From NCBI RefSeq assembly GCF_029227915.1, contig NC_079884.1, positions 23,498,001 to 23,562,000 of the forward strand: DNA of 64,000 nucleotides, read 5' to 3'. The position numbers and the translations under genes were made by a program. The notes below the pieces were generated by a model that was not told where the DNA came from, did not search any database, and was given only the letters and a program-made list of their open reading frames with translations. Shown here one piece after another: positions 47,338 through 57,477 of this stretch. Positions within the stretch are counted from its first letter, which is position 1; the number at the start of each line of letters is the position of its first letter. Origin of the DNA: Hydractinia symbiolongicarpus (lineage: Eukaryota; Cnidaria; Hydrozoa; Anthoathecata; Hydractiniidae).

Positions 47338-47770
47338 TCACAAATTTTGCGTAAGCTGTCGCATCGCTCGCTTACGCCATATCAATGTCAAACAGCCCCT
47401 CGAACAGCTTTCGCGTATCATCGTCAGGTAATGTAAAATGGTTGCAGTAAAAGTTCTTGTTACCAAGCGTATTGTCCCTAAATCGGCACCAGACATGCGC
47501 ATCATGCGGATCGTCGCATTTTGGTTTCCTATTTTCGTGTTGAGTTGCCTACGCTGGCCCTGGATCTGCTCGTGAGGATCGTTTTTATCAACCACACATA
47601 GCACGGTGTCTATAAGAAATTGGTGTGGAGCATGTCTCTGCCGTAGCTTCGAGTTCTCGTGGTCAAGAAAAATAATTTGTCTATCCCTGTCTTTGAGATC
47701 ATCTTCAAGGATCGCAATGACTACGTCTTTTTCCTCCAGGGCTGTGTTGCAGCAGTGTTTCCTAAGCCTT
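47338..47770 (-). pseudogene. BRO-like coiled-coil and C-terminal part, copy 2 (Polinton)
   Basis: The minus-strand frame contains EEKDVVIAILEDDLKDRDRQ followed by DHENSKLRQRHAPHQFLI. This repeats the coiled-coil pattern of the neighbouring BRO-like copy (KEKD, ILVGDLEER, QRQENSRLREKHVP). Downstream the frame is mixed. No BRO-N core was seen before it because the capsid gene abuts at 47771. It is best read as the 3' part of a second, partly deleted BRO gene. Confidence 0.5.
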
Positions 47771-48800
47771 TTAGAAAAGGCCGACAATTTGCTCAAAATG
47801 ATCTTTTTCAAGCATTGCGTGTGAATACAACTCATCAGGCTCGCCTTCGACAGTGATCGAGACTTTCTCGATCTTTGGGTTGTAAAAGACTTCGTTTACT
47901 CCGGAGTAAGCCTTAACCTTCGCTGGGTCTACGAACAGCAATAAAACACCTGTCAGACTTTTTGCTTGGGTATCGATTTGAAGATTATAACGTGTATCCT
48001 CTTTTTTCATCGTGATCACCTTACTTCGGAGTACTCTTTCAAAGGGTAGCGCAAAACGGCTGTACCGGGATATCATAGCAGTCGCAGTGGTTTACTTTAT
48101 CAAACTCTAGTGCAATATTAGTGATTTTGTATCCTCCGTCTGCTGCTTTGTCTGGCGTAGACCCTGAGGCTGCTGTGCCTCCATCTCTGATAACATCGCC
48201 ATACGTTGCAAAATGTATAACGATTTGCAGCTTGTCGTATAATCCTGCCTGGTAGAACGGCAAGTCTCGTGTCAATTCAAATATTTACCATAAGCTGCAA
48301 CGATGGTATTTTCTTCGTCAGTGTCCACATGATCGCTAGCCTTAACTTGCAGGGCGCGGATAGTGCCATCATTTGGGTTAATACCCTCCAGGATTAGGTT
48401 ATTCTTATGTTCAAATTTAGGTAACCATTAATTTCTGTAGGTAGGTGAGCACTCTGCAGCTGCTAATATTTTGCACGTCGTTGCCATTCAAGGTTATACA
48501 AAGCTTTTGCACCAAAGATTTACCTATACTGCTGACGATAGTGCGTTTCGTATTTGTCCCTGTGAGTTCAAAATTAAATAATAGTCGAAGACTCCCCGGA
48601 AAAATTAATCTATGTGGATATTCCCAATGTAGGGCAGAACGCCCTACATTGGGAATATCCACATAGAGATTCTCATTCTGATTGATTGTCGATGGGACAT
48701 GGCTTACCTTTACTCGCTGTTTCTTGGCCTTTATTGCCATCATTGTTTTAACTTCCTGGTAAGGATCGAGTTTCTTTCCGAATGTGAATATCATAAACAT
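47771..48800 (-). pseudogene. Polinton double-jelly-roll major capsid protein (frameshifted)
   Basis: Three minus-strand frames follow each other. 48800-48417 includes LVQKLCITLNGNDVQNIS and CRVLTYLQKL. A bridging piece near 48300-48415 has KNNLILEGINPNDGTIR. 48275-48039 includes RDLPFYQAGLYDKLQIVIHF and YKITNIALEFDKV. 48076-47771 includes RFALPFERVLRSKVITMKK and FYNPKIEKVSITVEGEP. The paired pattern of a G-rich strand after SLVQKL and the DLPFYQ-GLYDKLQ motif are hallmarks of Polinton/virophage-type major capsid proteins. Frame changes near 48416 and 48060 and an inverted duplication at 48611-48667 break it. The first ATG lies only 14 bp from the divergent ATG at 48815; Met at 48743 may be the true start. 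Confidence 0.75.
48611..48667. repeat. Perfect 26-bp inverted repeat, 5-nt loop, inside the capsid gene
   Basis: Left arm 48611-48636 (CTATGTGGATATTCCCAATG then TAGGGC), loop AGAAC, right arm 48642-48667. The arms are exact complements. The coding frame stays open through it, adding about ten residues between LYVDIPNVG and RLIFPGSLRLL. Confidence 0.97.
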
Positions 48801-48814
48801 TTTCGTTGCAAATA

Positions 48815-49920
48815 AATGCCGATTAATGTAATATACGAAGGAGACGACTTTACACCAGAGGAGAACATTCCAGACGAGGATGATGATGCTCCAGCCTGAT
48901 GAACCTGTGGACTCGAGCTCTTCGCTGACGCCGAAAATAAGCCAGAGAGAAGAGCTGAAAAAATCAATGGTCGACGTTCTTTACGAACATCTTAGTGAGG
49001 AGCTGGGGCAGCCAATTGCGAGATTTTACAACGAATTTGAGGCACAAGGAAACCAACTTCTTTTCGATGGTATAGAGATCACAAAAAAAGAATGGTCAAT
49101 TAAGAAGCGTAGCTGAGATACAGAGTAGGTACAAATTGCTTGCGAGCCATGGGGTTTACCGACTATACTACATTCAACATAGATAGCAAAGCAATGGCTG
49201 AGAAACTCCTGAACGAGATTGTTCATGTCAAGGAGAAGTCTGATGACATCGAAATGATGCCATTACTCGAAAACGTCCTAAATGAAACGGAGAGCCTTAT
49301 GGCAAGACTTCACTTGGCAGCGGTGAAGGTTTTACCGAACGGGAGAGTAGAGGGCTCAACCTCGAACTTCAAACCTTGCGAGGAAATTTGAAGCACTTGA
49401 AAAGTAAGATGATTTTGTGCGAAGGCTAAGGAAGATCTAGAACGACTCCAGGATCAAAAAAAGGCAGTTTAAACACCGCACGGACTGTTATCATCCGACA
49501 CTCAGAGCCAACTGAAAGCAATTAAGGAAACGCTGATAAAAATTGCAAAACGCGATTAATTTCTGATTAAAAAGCTTAAGATCTTGTTCCAGGAGCAAGG
49601 GATCACTATAGCGAGCATCGTCTCTGCTGTTGGCTTGCTCATATCCACTATTGTGCTTGCAGTTACAGGGGCAGCGGGTGCTGGAAAAGGTGCTTGAGGG
49701 AAGGGCTTTATACAAAAACAGCTGGAAAGATTTGAAAAGTTTTTAAAATACTTAGTAGAGAAGGTAGGTGCAGCCCTTCCTGGCATCATTGGCACTGTAT
49801 TTTCCTTCTTTATCAGAGTAGCAGCAAACGTTGTCAAATATGAAGTCAAGCATTTGTATATGGCGCACAGCAAAATTAAGTTGAATGGACCAGAGACTGG
49901 AAGGGTGGCTGTTTCACTCC
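48815..49920 (+). pseudogene. Polinton coiled-coil and membrane-segment structural-type protein (frameshifted)
   Basis: Starts MPINVIYEGDDFTPEENIPD (48815), divergent from the capsid gene, then changes frame into VDVLYEHLSEELGQPIARFY and LFDGIEITKKEW. Another frame at 49140-49391 reads GFTDYTTFNIDSKAMAEKLL and continues with a helical, charged region (ENVLNETESLMARLHLA). Near 49565 comes LFQEQGITIASIVSAVGLLI, a hydrophobic segment ending in a Gly/Ala-rich stretch, then ALPGIIGTVFSFFIRVAANV. The order (long helical region, then membrane-like helices) fits a conserved protein seen in many cnidarian Polintons and proposed to be a minor virion or membrane protein. Several frame breaks make it inactive. 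Confidence 0.6.
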
Positions 49921-50314
49921 TTCACTAGCCCGCTAGTGCCAGAATGGAATTCATAGTCGACAAAGATGTCTGGAAGTTTCACCCTGAACGAGGAACCTTG
50001 AGCATCAATAACGATGTTCTGCACTGAAAGGTCATCCCCTTTAAGCAGTTGCAAATATCTTCCATGGTTGTGCGCATACTTAGCCTTCAGGTTGTACGAC
50101 TAAATACTTAAGCTATCGTTTATTGCTTTGCTCATCTTTGGGATGGGAAGAAATTAAAAATTCTTGCTTTGGTTCCCACCATAGAGTTAAATGCATAGAG
50201 TTAAATACCTGGAGTTTTGACACTCCAATCTACCTTCCTTTGAAAGGGTCGACGGATCGAATCGAGAATGTTTCGGTTGCAGGAATTACGATGCATTTGC
50301 TCATAGAATAAAAC

Positions 50315-51021
50315 ATGAGCGATGTTATAAAATTATACCCAACCTTACCAACAAGTGCGCCTGAGGACGATACTATGCCGGAGGAGAGGCAGGCCCACAG
50401 ACTTAAAAAGTTCAAAGAGATTGAGACGTTCTTCCGAGATGAGATCAAAGAGAGAGAAAAACTTTTCAAAAAGTTCAAGCTTTGGGGTATGGGGCTTCGC
50501 TATGCTGATCATGGCATGATTGCTGTTACTTTCATCACCCATAGCAATTGGTGTTGAGCAGCTGCTCTTGCAATAGGCATTGGGCAAGTAGGTTTGAAAA
50601 ATGCTTCGAGAAGCGGATACAGTAAAAAATGCACAAACTTGAGTGTATCAAACTCCTAGCAGAGTCAAAGCTAGACACTGTCTACGATAAGATCTCCAGA
50701 GCGATCCAAGATGGTACCATTTCAGACTATGAGTTTACCTGGATCATGCAGTAAAAACAGCGCTACATGATGCTCAAGAAGCAGATTCGACAACAAACGA
50801 AAAAAGCTGTGAATACCATCAACGAGAATGAGTGCGCAGAGTTGCTGGTACAAGGTAGGCAGGAAATGAAGAATGAACTCTTGAAAAAAACTGCAATCTG
50901 CACCATCTGCAAGTGCTATCTAGAGAAACATCCTCCATATAAGTTTAGGATTGATATAGCGATCTTTCTTTACATTGATGTTGGTGAAGCAATGCCTCTC
51001 CAAAGACTCCACCTTGTTTAA
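50315..51021 (+). pseudogene. Conserved Polinton protein with KFKEIETFF motif (frameshifted)
   Basis: The first frame, starting MSDVIKLYPTLPTSAPEDDT at 50315, continues HRLKKFKEIETFFRDEIKER and then YADHGMIAVTFITHS, the start of a hydrophobic region. After a frame change, ECIKLLAESKLDTVYDKISR and QDGTISDYEFTWIMQ follow near 50640-50755. A TAA and then KQIRQQTKKAVNTINENECA run on to 51021. The order charged helix, hydrophobic hairpin, charged helix with a DG-I-D-EF motif recurs in cnidarian Polintons. The function is unknown; a membrane or capsid role is possible. Confidence 0.55.
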
Positions 51022-51354
51022 GATCTCGTATTTTTCTAACCACTAAGGATAGTCACCAAGATCCAATAACATCATGAACGCAGAATTTTCACTGTATTAA
51101 GGGACACCCTAAGAGTAGATTTGTTAGGGGTTTTAATTAATATCGGTGATAGGTTACCGTCTTGGTCCTAATATCCAATCACGAATCGGTCATCCTTACC
51201 TTTGTTTCCTGGAACAGAATCACTCAACAAAAGGTTTTCAATTTTCACATCTTCGATAGTTAGTGGTGTTGCGTTGGTGTAAAATTCCTTGACTTAACGG
51301 TTTCCAAATTTCAACATCTTTTTATTTAAAGATTTTAAAACCTCAATTAGTATC

Positions 51355-51629
51355 AGTGGACAGAACTTTGATTAGGGAATTCCCCCGCTACTCAAAATGC
51401 CGTGGGATTCTGTCAGATGTTGTTGAGGGTTTATGTCAGCAGATTTGTCAGATAAGTCACGTGATCTTTTTCGAGCGTTAATTTTTGCTGATGTCAGTAG
51501 ATTTGTCGGATGTCACGTGACTTGCCTACTCATTTGAGGGATGATGAAATCTGTGACGTCACGAGGAGTATCGAGAGAGCGTATGGAGTTTGACCGTCGA
51601 AACCTGAAATTGTGTATTAACGCCCTCCC
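51355..51629 (-). repeat. Polinton right terminal inverted repeat
   Basis: About 275 bp, ending GTGTATTAACGCCCTCCC. It is longer than the left repeat because a block containing TCAG-AGATTTGTC-GAT and the palindrome GTCACGTGA is present twice (about 51436-51472 and 51494-51522). Confidence 0.88.
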
Positions 51630-51635
51630 TATACT
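51630..51635. repeat. Polinton target-site duplication, right copy
   Basis: TATACT, matching AATACT at 39329-39334 in five of six bases. Confidence 0.7.
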
Positions 51636-52982
51636 CCCTATAGCTACAATTGAACATTGTTCAACATAAGTGAGAAACATATAGTATTTGTTTCACAGAA
51701 GTACTTATACGAAAAAGTACATAAGCTCTTACGTGCAAGAATACATATATGTGAGTGCGATTTCATGGAGGAGTACGGTTTAATGTTGCTTCCCATTCTC
51801 GTTTCAAGAGTATTTCAAATTAAAACCTTGAAGTAGAAGTTCTTTTGAGGTTTATCTCAAAGAGTTCTGCGAAATGGTCCGTTTTTACACTTTACAGGCT
51901 CGCCAGTCGCTGAGTTAGACCAACTCAGTCCTCAGGGCCTTTTGTTTTCCATCTGCGCTGCACTTATTGACAAGTCTGGCCATGTTTGTCTCTCCATCCG
52001 ATATGCAAAAAGAGACAACAAGTTCTGGGATCGATCTTGCCAATGCTCAAATCGAAATCAAGCTACCGTTCACTCGCGTCCCCAGGATTTTTTGTCTTTT
52101 TAATATTTTTTGACGTCATCTCTCATCTCACATAAGGGAAAAAACCCTGGGGACGGGGATGGCTACCGTTTTAATCACACTTGTCATCGTACGAGGAAAT
52201 GTTTTTATAACAAGGAACAGAACAAGGAGCTATTGCTCTTTTTTGTACGTTAACTCACTTCAAGTTGTTTACAAATTGTTTCTTCTGTTTAAGAATTTGA
52301 GTTGGATTAGTTTAGTTGGTTTATTTCCGTGTTTATCATGGTGGGAACAAGAGAGGAGTTTTTTGACCCACTAGTATTAAAATATCCAAAATGGCGATTT
52401 TAAAACGGTGATACAAAGGTTTAAAAGCCTTATATTTTTTTTCTTCTTGACGTCAAAAGTACAATTTACTCCCTTTTTTGAATACTTTATCAACAGCAAA
52501 AAGTTAATTGTTGCCGCTCTGCAAGAACGGCTCAGGGACCAAAAGACCCTGGGGACGGGGATGCGTGAAAGTGTGAATATTTTATGTTTGTATTAGTCAG
52601 CGTATAGAGTTAACTTGTCTACGCAAAATACATGTCATTTTACATAACATAACATAATGGACAAATACTGAGAATTTTCATAAGCTTTTATGTAAAAAAT
52701 AATTTTACTTTAAGAAAGTAAAAAAAAGACGCATTCAAGATTTATTTTTCTGCAGACGTCAGGAAACTGAAATCGTGGGTTGTTTAAGAAGGCATAAAAA
52801 CATTTTGCTTTCTGTGTGTGTCTTTTCTGTTTGTTTATTTGTACAGCACTACTTAAGTCTATAAAAGTAAAGTAATTTACGAGCTACTTTAAAAAACGTA
52901 GAAACTCTTCTCAGAAAAAAAGTGTTTTAATCGAGTCTATAATTTTAAGTAAAACGGAACTACAAGTTAACAACGGTTTGGA
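51636..52982. other. Non-coding stretch upstream of the oxidase gene
   Basis: ACCCTGGGGACGGGGATG occurs twice (about 52145 and 52549). A related CCTGGGGACGAGGTTG occurs at 55831, suggesting ends of a short interspersed DNA element. No coding region is supported. The oxidase promoter should lie in the last few hundred bases. Confidence 0.45.
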
Positions 52983-55900
52983 ATGGCAATTGCAGGCAAA
53001 TGTGTATTAATAAATTTATTCTGCACCATTTCTGCCATGACATATCTGCCATTTTCGATAAATGGACCTACATCATACGATGAGAAGATAGTCATTGTTG
53101 GAGCTGGCGCCTCTGGATTACACATGGCGTTATCGTTAAAGGAGAGAGGATTCAAAAATGTTGTTATACTTGAAAAAACAAAATGGCTTGGTGGTAAATC
53201 TTGGACAGTCCAGCATAGAGGGGTTGGACATGAAATGGGCGCGGTTTATTTATCTCCAGACTATGAAGATAATGTAATTCCTTTAGTTAGGAAATACACT
53301 CCAGGCGACTTAGTAAAATTGCCAATATCTGGGATCTGGCTGGATAATATGTCGAGGCAAATACCTTATGATCAATACGTAATATTGTATGCTATGAAGT
53401 ATTTTAAAACAACAAATGTCACCCTCGCTAAGATGGGATTGGTGAAGGCTATCATCAAATATATGAAACTTCACGAAACTATATTTGGAAATTATACAGG
53501 AGACTTAATGCCGGAACCGACACCATGTGTAAGTAATTTTTTTTTATCTTCGATTCTTATTTACAAGATTAAGAGTGCAGCAAAATAAGCGCAAATGACA
53601 GTTAAATAAAAATAAAAAAAATCAAAGCAAAAGCACATAAAAGACAATAATGAAACGTTAACCTTATGCAGCCTTGATCTATTATGTAAATTGACGTCAG
53701 TCTAATGCATATAGACATCGTGCCATAACGTCAGAAAAATTAACAAATAAGACAAACTTTTCCGCTAACTTCTAAAAAAATGAACACACCCACTTTTCCT
53801 TGTCGAAAACAGAAGGACACACTCTTTATATTATTATAATGAGATATCGATTTCTGTAAAAATTTTAATGGGCTAACATTTGTTAAAAAAAAAGCTGAAA
53901 TATTGCATAAAAGGAACAAAATGGCAGCAATAAATTTTTGCTTGGGTCAGCACATTTTCCGTGACGTTATCAGAAGCTTCAAATTTGTTAAAAATGCCAC
54001 TATCTGCTTAAAATTTAATTACTTTTGTTCCAGAGCGAATTTTTGCATTCTGTTTGAATTTTCTGAAAGGTAAATAAAAGTTATTTAACATATTTTTTGG
54101 TTTTTACGTGGATCGCCTAAAAAATTGCCAAAAATTGCCCGAAAATTCGTTTTTTCCGATTTTTGAGTAAAATCCGATAAAATCGGGAAATCGGATTAAT
54201 CACGTGTCCAAATTTTGCAAAATGATTTTTCTTAATAGAACAAAGTTTTGTTGCAAGTTTCAAGTTCTAAGGATAATCCTGACAGAAGTTATTAAATTTT
54301 CCCCATTATAAGGATTTCATAGAGATTTTTAGGGGTAGTTTCGAGTAATAGCCAATATCAAAGCCTCTGAAAGGTATGAGACCTAAAAATTTTGCATGCA
54401 TGTGTCTAATAGATAAATATTGAAACTCAGTAAGTTTCATAGCCCTATAACATAGCAATAAGGAGTCATTAAAAAAAACCCGTCAGGGTCCGCCCCCCCC
54501 CCCCCCCCCGGACCGAATAGGGTTAAGCTTGTATACAACTTTTGAGAAAGCGAACAGAAGCATCACCTTCAAAAGAAGTAATAAACAAGAAGCCCTGCGG
54601 CTTAAAGTTTTCCGCCATTAGCAATAATCTGAAAAAGTACTGAACTTTGAAGAAGACTGAGTAATATGGAACAAAATCATTGAATATTCTAAAATTTTAA
54701 AATTGAATTTTTGATTATTATTGTAACTGTAAATCATAGCTAACTTAAATTACATAATTCTCATTTCTCTACAAGAACAATTTTAAAAGAAAAATAATAA
54801 ACCTGAAAATGGATGAACAATAAAAACAAAATAAGAACAACGCCAAGGCTGAAAATTTATTGATTTTCTCTTTTTCTCTGAAAAAGAACTTGGAAAATAT
54901 CTTTAAAGGTGGCAACAAATTTGTTTTTACATAATCAGTTACGAAAGGTTATTTTTAGACTACATATTCTTATTTTTTCTTTTAAAACACACTTGTCACG
55001 ATTTTATAGCTATAATACATTATCTTTCACCAAAAATATTCAGCCTCAACAATTCCTCTTTATATTAAAATTCATGAATAATTAATTAGTTCTGCTTAAT
55101 ATAGCTTTAGTCTACGTGCTTACAAATTGTACAGAAGGAAATGACGTAATTATTAAAGGGAAACGTTAATAACATCAGAGATGGCACATTATTGGACGAT
55201 CTTAATTATGCTACACTACACTGCACGAGATTTAGCTTTTTATAGCATATAAACTTAAAATAAAGTATTGTTTATTGGATAATAAAACAATTTATTTTGC
55301 TGTTAGGATTCTTATTGGCTTAAAACTCATTTTAGCCTCGTTCTCAGAAAAAAATCTGTCAATACGAGGATTCAGGCTTTAGCCTGGATAAGTTTTGGGT
55401 GTCCAGCCTAGCTACGCTATCTCTATCTCTCTATCTCTCCATCTATCTCCTCGGGCGATTTTAAAGATTCCGCCTTCGCTGGCGGAAATCAAATATTTAA
55501 CCAGCTTTCAAGCACAAAAATACAATAATAAAAATAATAATACAAAAGAAAAAAATGTTTACTTCTATAAAATAAAAGTAAACTTCATTTCGTCAGTTGT
55601 TTTCTTTTCTCTAAAATAACCCAATGTTATCTTATTGTTAAATATTTTTCATCACAATCAAATAAAAAATGATCCTACTAATGCCACTATCCGAATTAGC
55701 AAACTATATCAGATTAATGTATTTAGCTGGTGGAAATTTCAGTTGTTCCTAATTTATAAATGTGATCGTTAAAAAGGGTGCCCGCTAAAATAAACCACGT
55801 TTACAAGACATTTTACTTTCGGGGCCACGACGTCCTGGGGACGAGGTTGGGTCTCATTGAATAAAACGGCAAAAGTGGATTTTGCCTTTCATGCCAGACA

Positions 55901-57477
55901 CACTCACAAACCAATCAGGAGCACGCAGGTAGTCATAATTTTCTTCTTTTCTTTTTTAGGTACTGCACCAAACACGTGGAACGTTTCTAGATTTTTTGAA
56001 AAGACACAACCTTGAAGTAATGAGTCCAATTTTATACGGGGCTAGTTCAGTTCAAGGCTATGGGCGAATTAATGAAATTGCTTGTCTTTATGGAATGATG
56101 TGGAACACGCCAAACTTTATGAGGTCCTTACTCAGTCGAATTAGTGGACAAGTTACTAATAGGACAGGTATGTATATCAAAGCACTGGGAACGAGGTTGC
56201 CCGTTATCTGATTAATTTAAGCATCACAAAAACGTTGGTTTAACAGCGCGTGAAATCGGATAGACTGGCTTTAGGGTCGGTTTTCATTCAAGTCCGTAAT
56301 TGTTGTGCAACACTTGTTGTGCAATTGTTGCAGAGATCGAAAAAAATCTCTACAACATGTGTTGTGTCGTTTTCTTGTACATCATGTGTAGTCATTACAC
56401 CCTCGTGCCCACTGTTTTTTGCGGTTTTCATATCTTCTCTTATATCAAAAACGCAAAAAAACCTTGGGACGAGGGTGTAGTCATTAAAGTCGTAACAGTG
56501 ACTGTTGTACAACTGTTGCTAAACACTTTTTATGATAATGTAACCCAACCTTTAGGCTGAACATATTCAACAACTTAAGAAAACCAAACCAAGCGAAACA
56601 TTAAAATTTACTAAGTTAGCTAGATTGTGTGACGAAAATGTTTGTGAATCCAAGATTTAATAATTCCATCAATATCTTTATTTTAGGACTCTATATGTTG
56701 AGGAACGGATTTGGGAATCTTTGGAAAACCATAGTTAGAGAAGAAAAATTAAAAATTATCTTCAATGTGGACATATTTAAAGTTTATCGCACAAAACATA
56801 ATAACTACAAAGATGTGTGGATCAAATTAAGGGTCGGCAGAAACTCACCTTCTTGGGAAAGATACGATTTTTTAATTTGGAGTCCAGAAATGAAAACCAG
56901 CATGAAATATTGGAGTAACAAAGAAATATATGATGAACAATTCTACTTCTCACGAACAAAACCCACATACTTTACAACCGCTTTAGTTGACACAGAGGGA
57001 ACTCAAAGGGGACTGTCTGCTGTAGATTACTGGTTTGATAACATTATCAACAGTACGCGGGATAGTAGTTTATGGGCACTAAGAGATACTTATGCTGCGC
57101 TTCATGGTTTTGAAGGTGAAAACTACACGAAGGGTTTATTTCCATCTGGCAACGATGGCAAACCAATACGTTCCACGGTCACATATCAAATGAGTAGCCG
57201 GGAACCGTATTTTTACGAACTACAAAACATTTTAAGGAACTCTTTAAAGAAAATCGGAGCAAACAGGGTAGATATTTTGTATATGAAAGTATGGAGATAC
57301 TTTCCACGCTTTTCTCCTGCTGACATGGAGAAAGGTTATTTGTGGAAGGTGTTGGAAATGCAAGGAAAGTATGGCATATGGTATATTGGTTCCTCTGTCT
57401 CATTTGAAAGTGTCAAATCAGTTATTGAGTATAATAAGTTGTTATTGAAGAACATGAAAATACCAATAAAAAAGTAA
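52983..57477 (+). CDS. Secreted FAD-dependent amine-oxidase-like enzyme
   Basis: Three exons join in phase: 52983-53528 (donor GTAAGT), 55960-56167 (acceptor TTTTTTAG, donor GTATGT) and 56687-57477 (acceptor TATTTTAG), about 515 residues in total. Residues 1-26 form a hydrophobic leader, probably a signal peptide. The dinucleotide-binding fold is clear: KIVIVGAGASGLHMAL (GxGxxG at 40-45), an acidic strand end VVILEK (Glu64) and WLGGKSW, which contacts FAD in this superfamily. The C-terminal block YFPRFSPADMEKGYLWKVLE and GIWYIGSSVSFESVKS matches the end of flavin-containing amine oxidoreductases. The substrate is unknown. Intron 1 holds an interspersed repeat and a C17 tract; intron 2 holds a palindromic element. 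The frame is intact. Confidence 0.85.
54085..54440. repeat. Interspersed repeat, copy B, in oxidase intron 1
   Basis: Shares ordered phrases with 31130-31410 (GGTTTTTAC, CCGATTTTTGAGTAAAATCCG, TTAATCACGTG, CAAGTTTCAAGTTCTAAGG, GAGACCTAAAAATTTTGCA). It is slightly longer here and diverged. The family is unknown. Confidence 0.7.
54493..54509. repeat. C17 homopolymer flanked by GGTCCG / CGGACC
   Basis: A run of 17 C lies between GGTCCG and CGGACC, which are inverted copies. It is unusual in this AT-rich region and is prone to sequencing slippage. Confidence 0.85.
56385..56490. repeat. Palindromic element in oxidase intron 2
   Basis: CATTACACCCTCGTGCCCA near 56394 and TTGGGACGAGGGTGTAGTCAT near 56463 are inverted copies around a 50-bp centre. 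Such foldback MITE-like repeats are common in introns of this sort. Confidence 0.65.

Larger units (their letters stand above)
39335..51629. mobile_element. Degraded Polinton/Maverick, 12,295 bp
   Basis: Terminal inverted repeats start GGGAGGGCGTTAATACACAA on both ends and a 6-bp target duplication flanks them. Plus-strand genes: 24-residue-repeat protein, SAP-like ORF, protein-primed DNA polymerase B, a conserved protein of unknown role, small ORFs, integrase. Minus-strand genes: two BRO-like frames and the major capsid protein. Plus-strand genes again at the right: two membrane/coiled-coil proteins. By family knowledge Polintons are self-synthesising, virus-related elements. Frameshifts, stops and a deletion in the integrase make this copy inactive. 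No packaging ATPase or adenain-like protease was seen. The capsid gene identifies it as derived from a polintovirus-like lineage. Confidence 0.9.

Noticed and set aside
49556-49873. 105-codon minus-strand ORF
   Set aside because: Shadow of the plus-strand Polinton membrane-segment protein, which has the recognisable ALPGIIG and ITIASI phrases.
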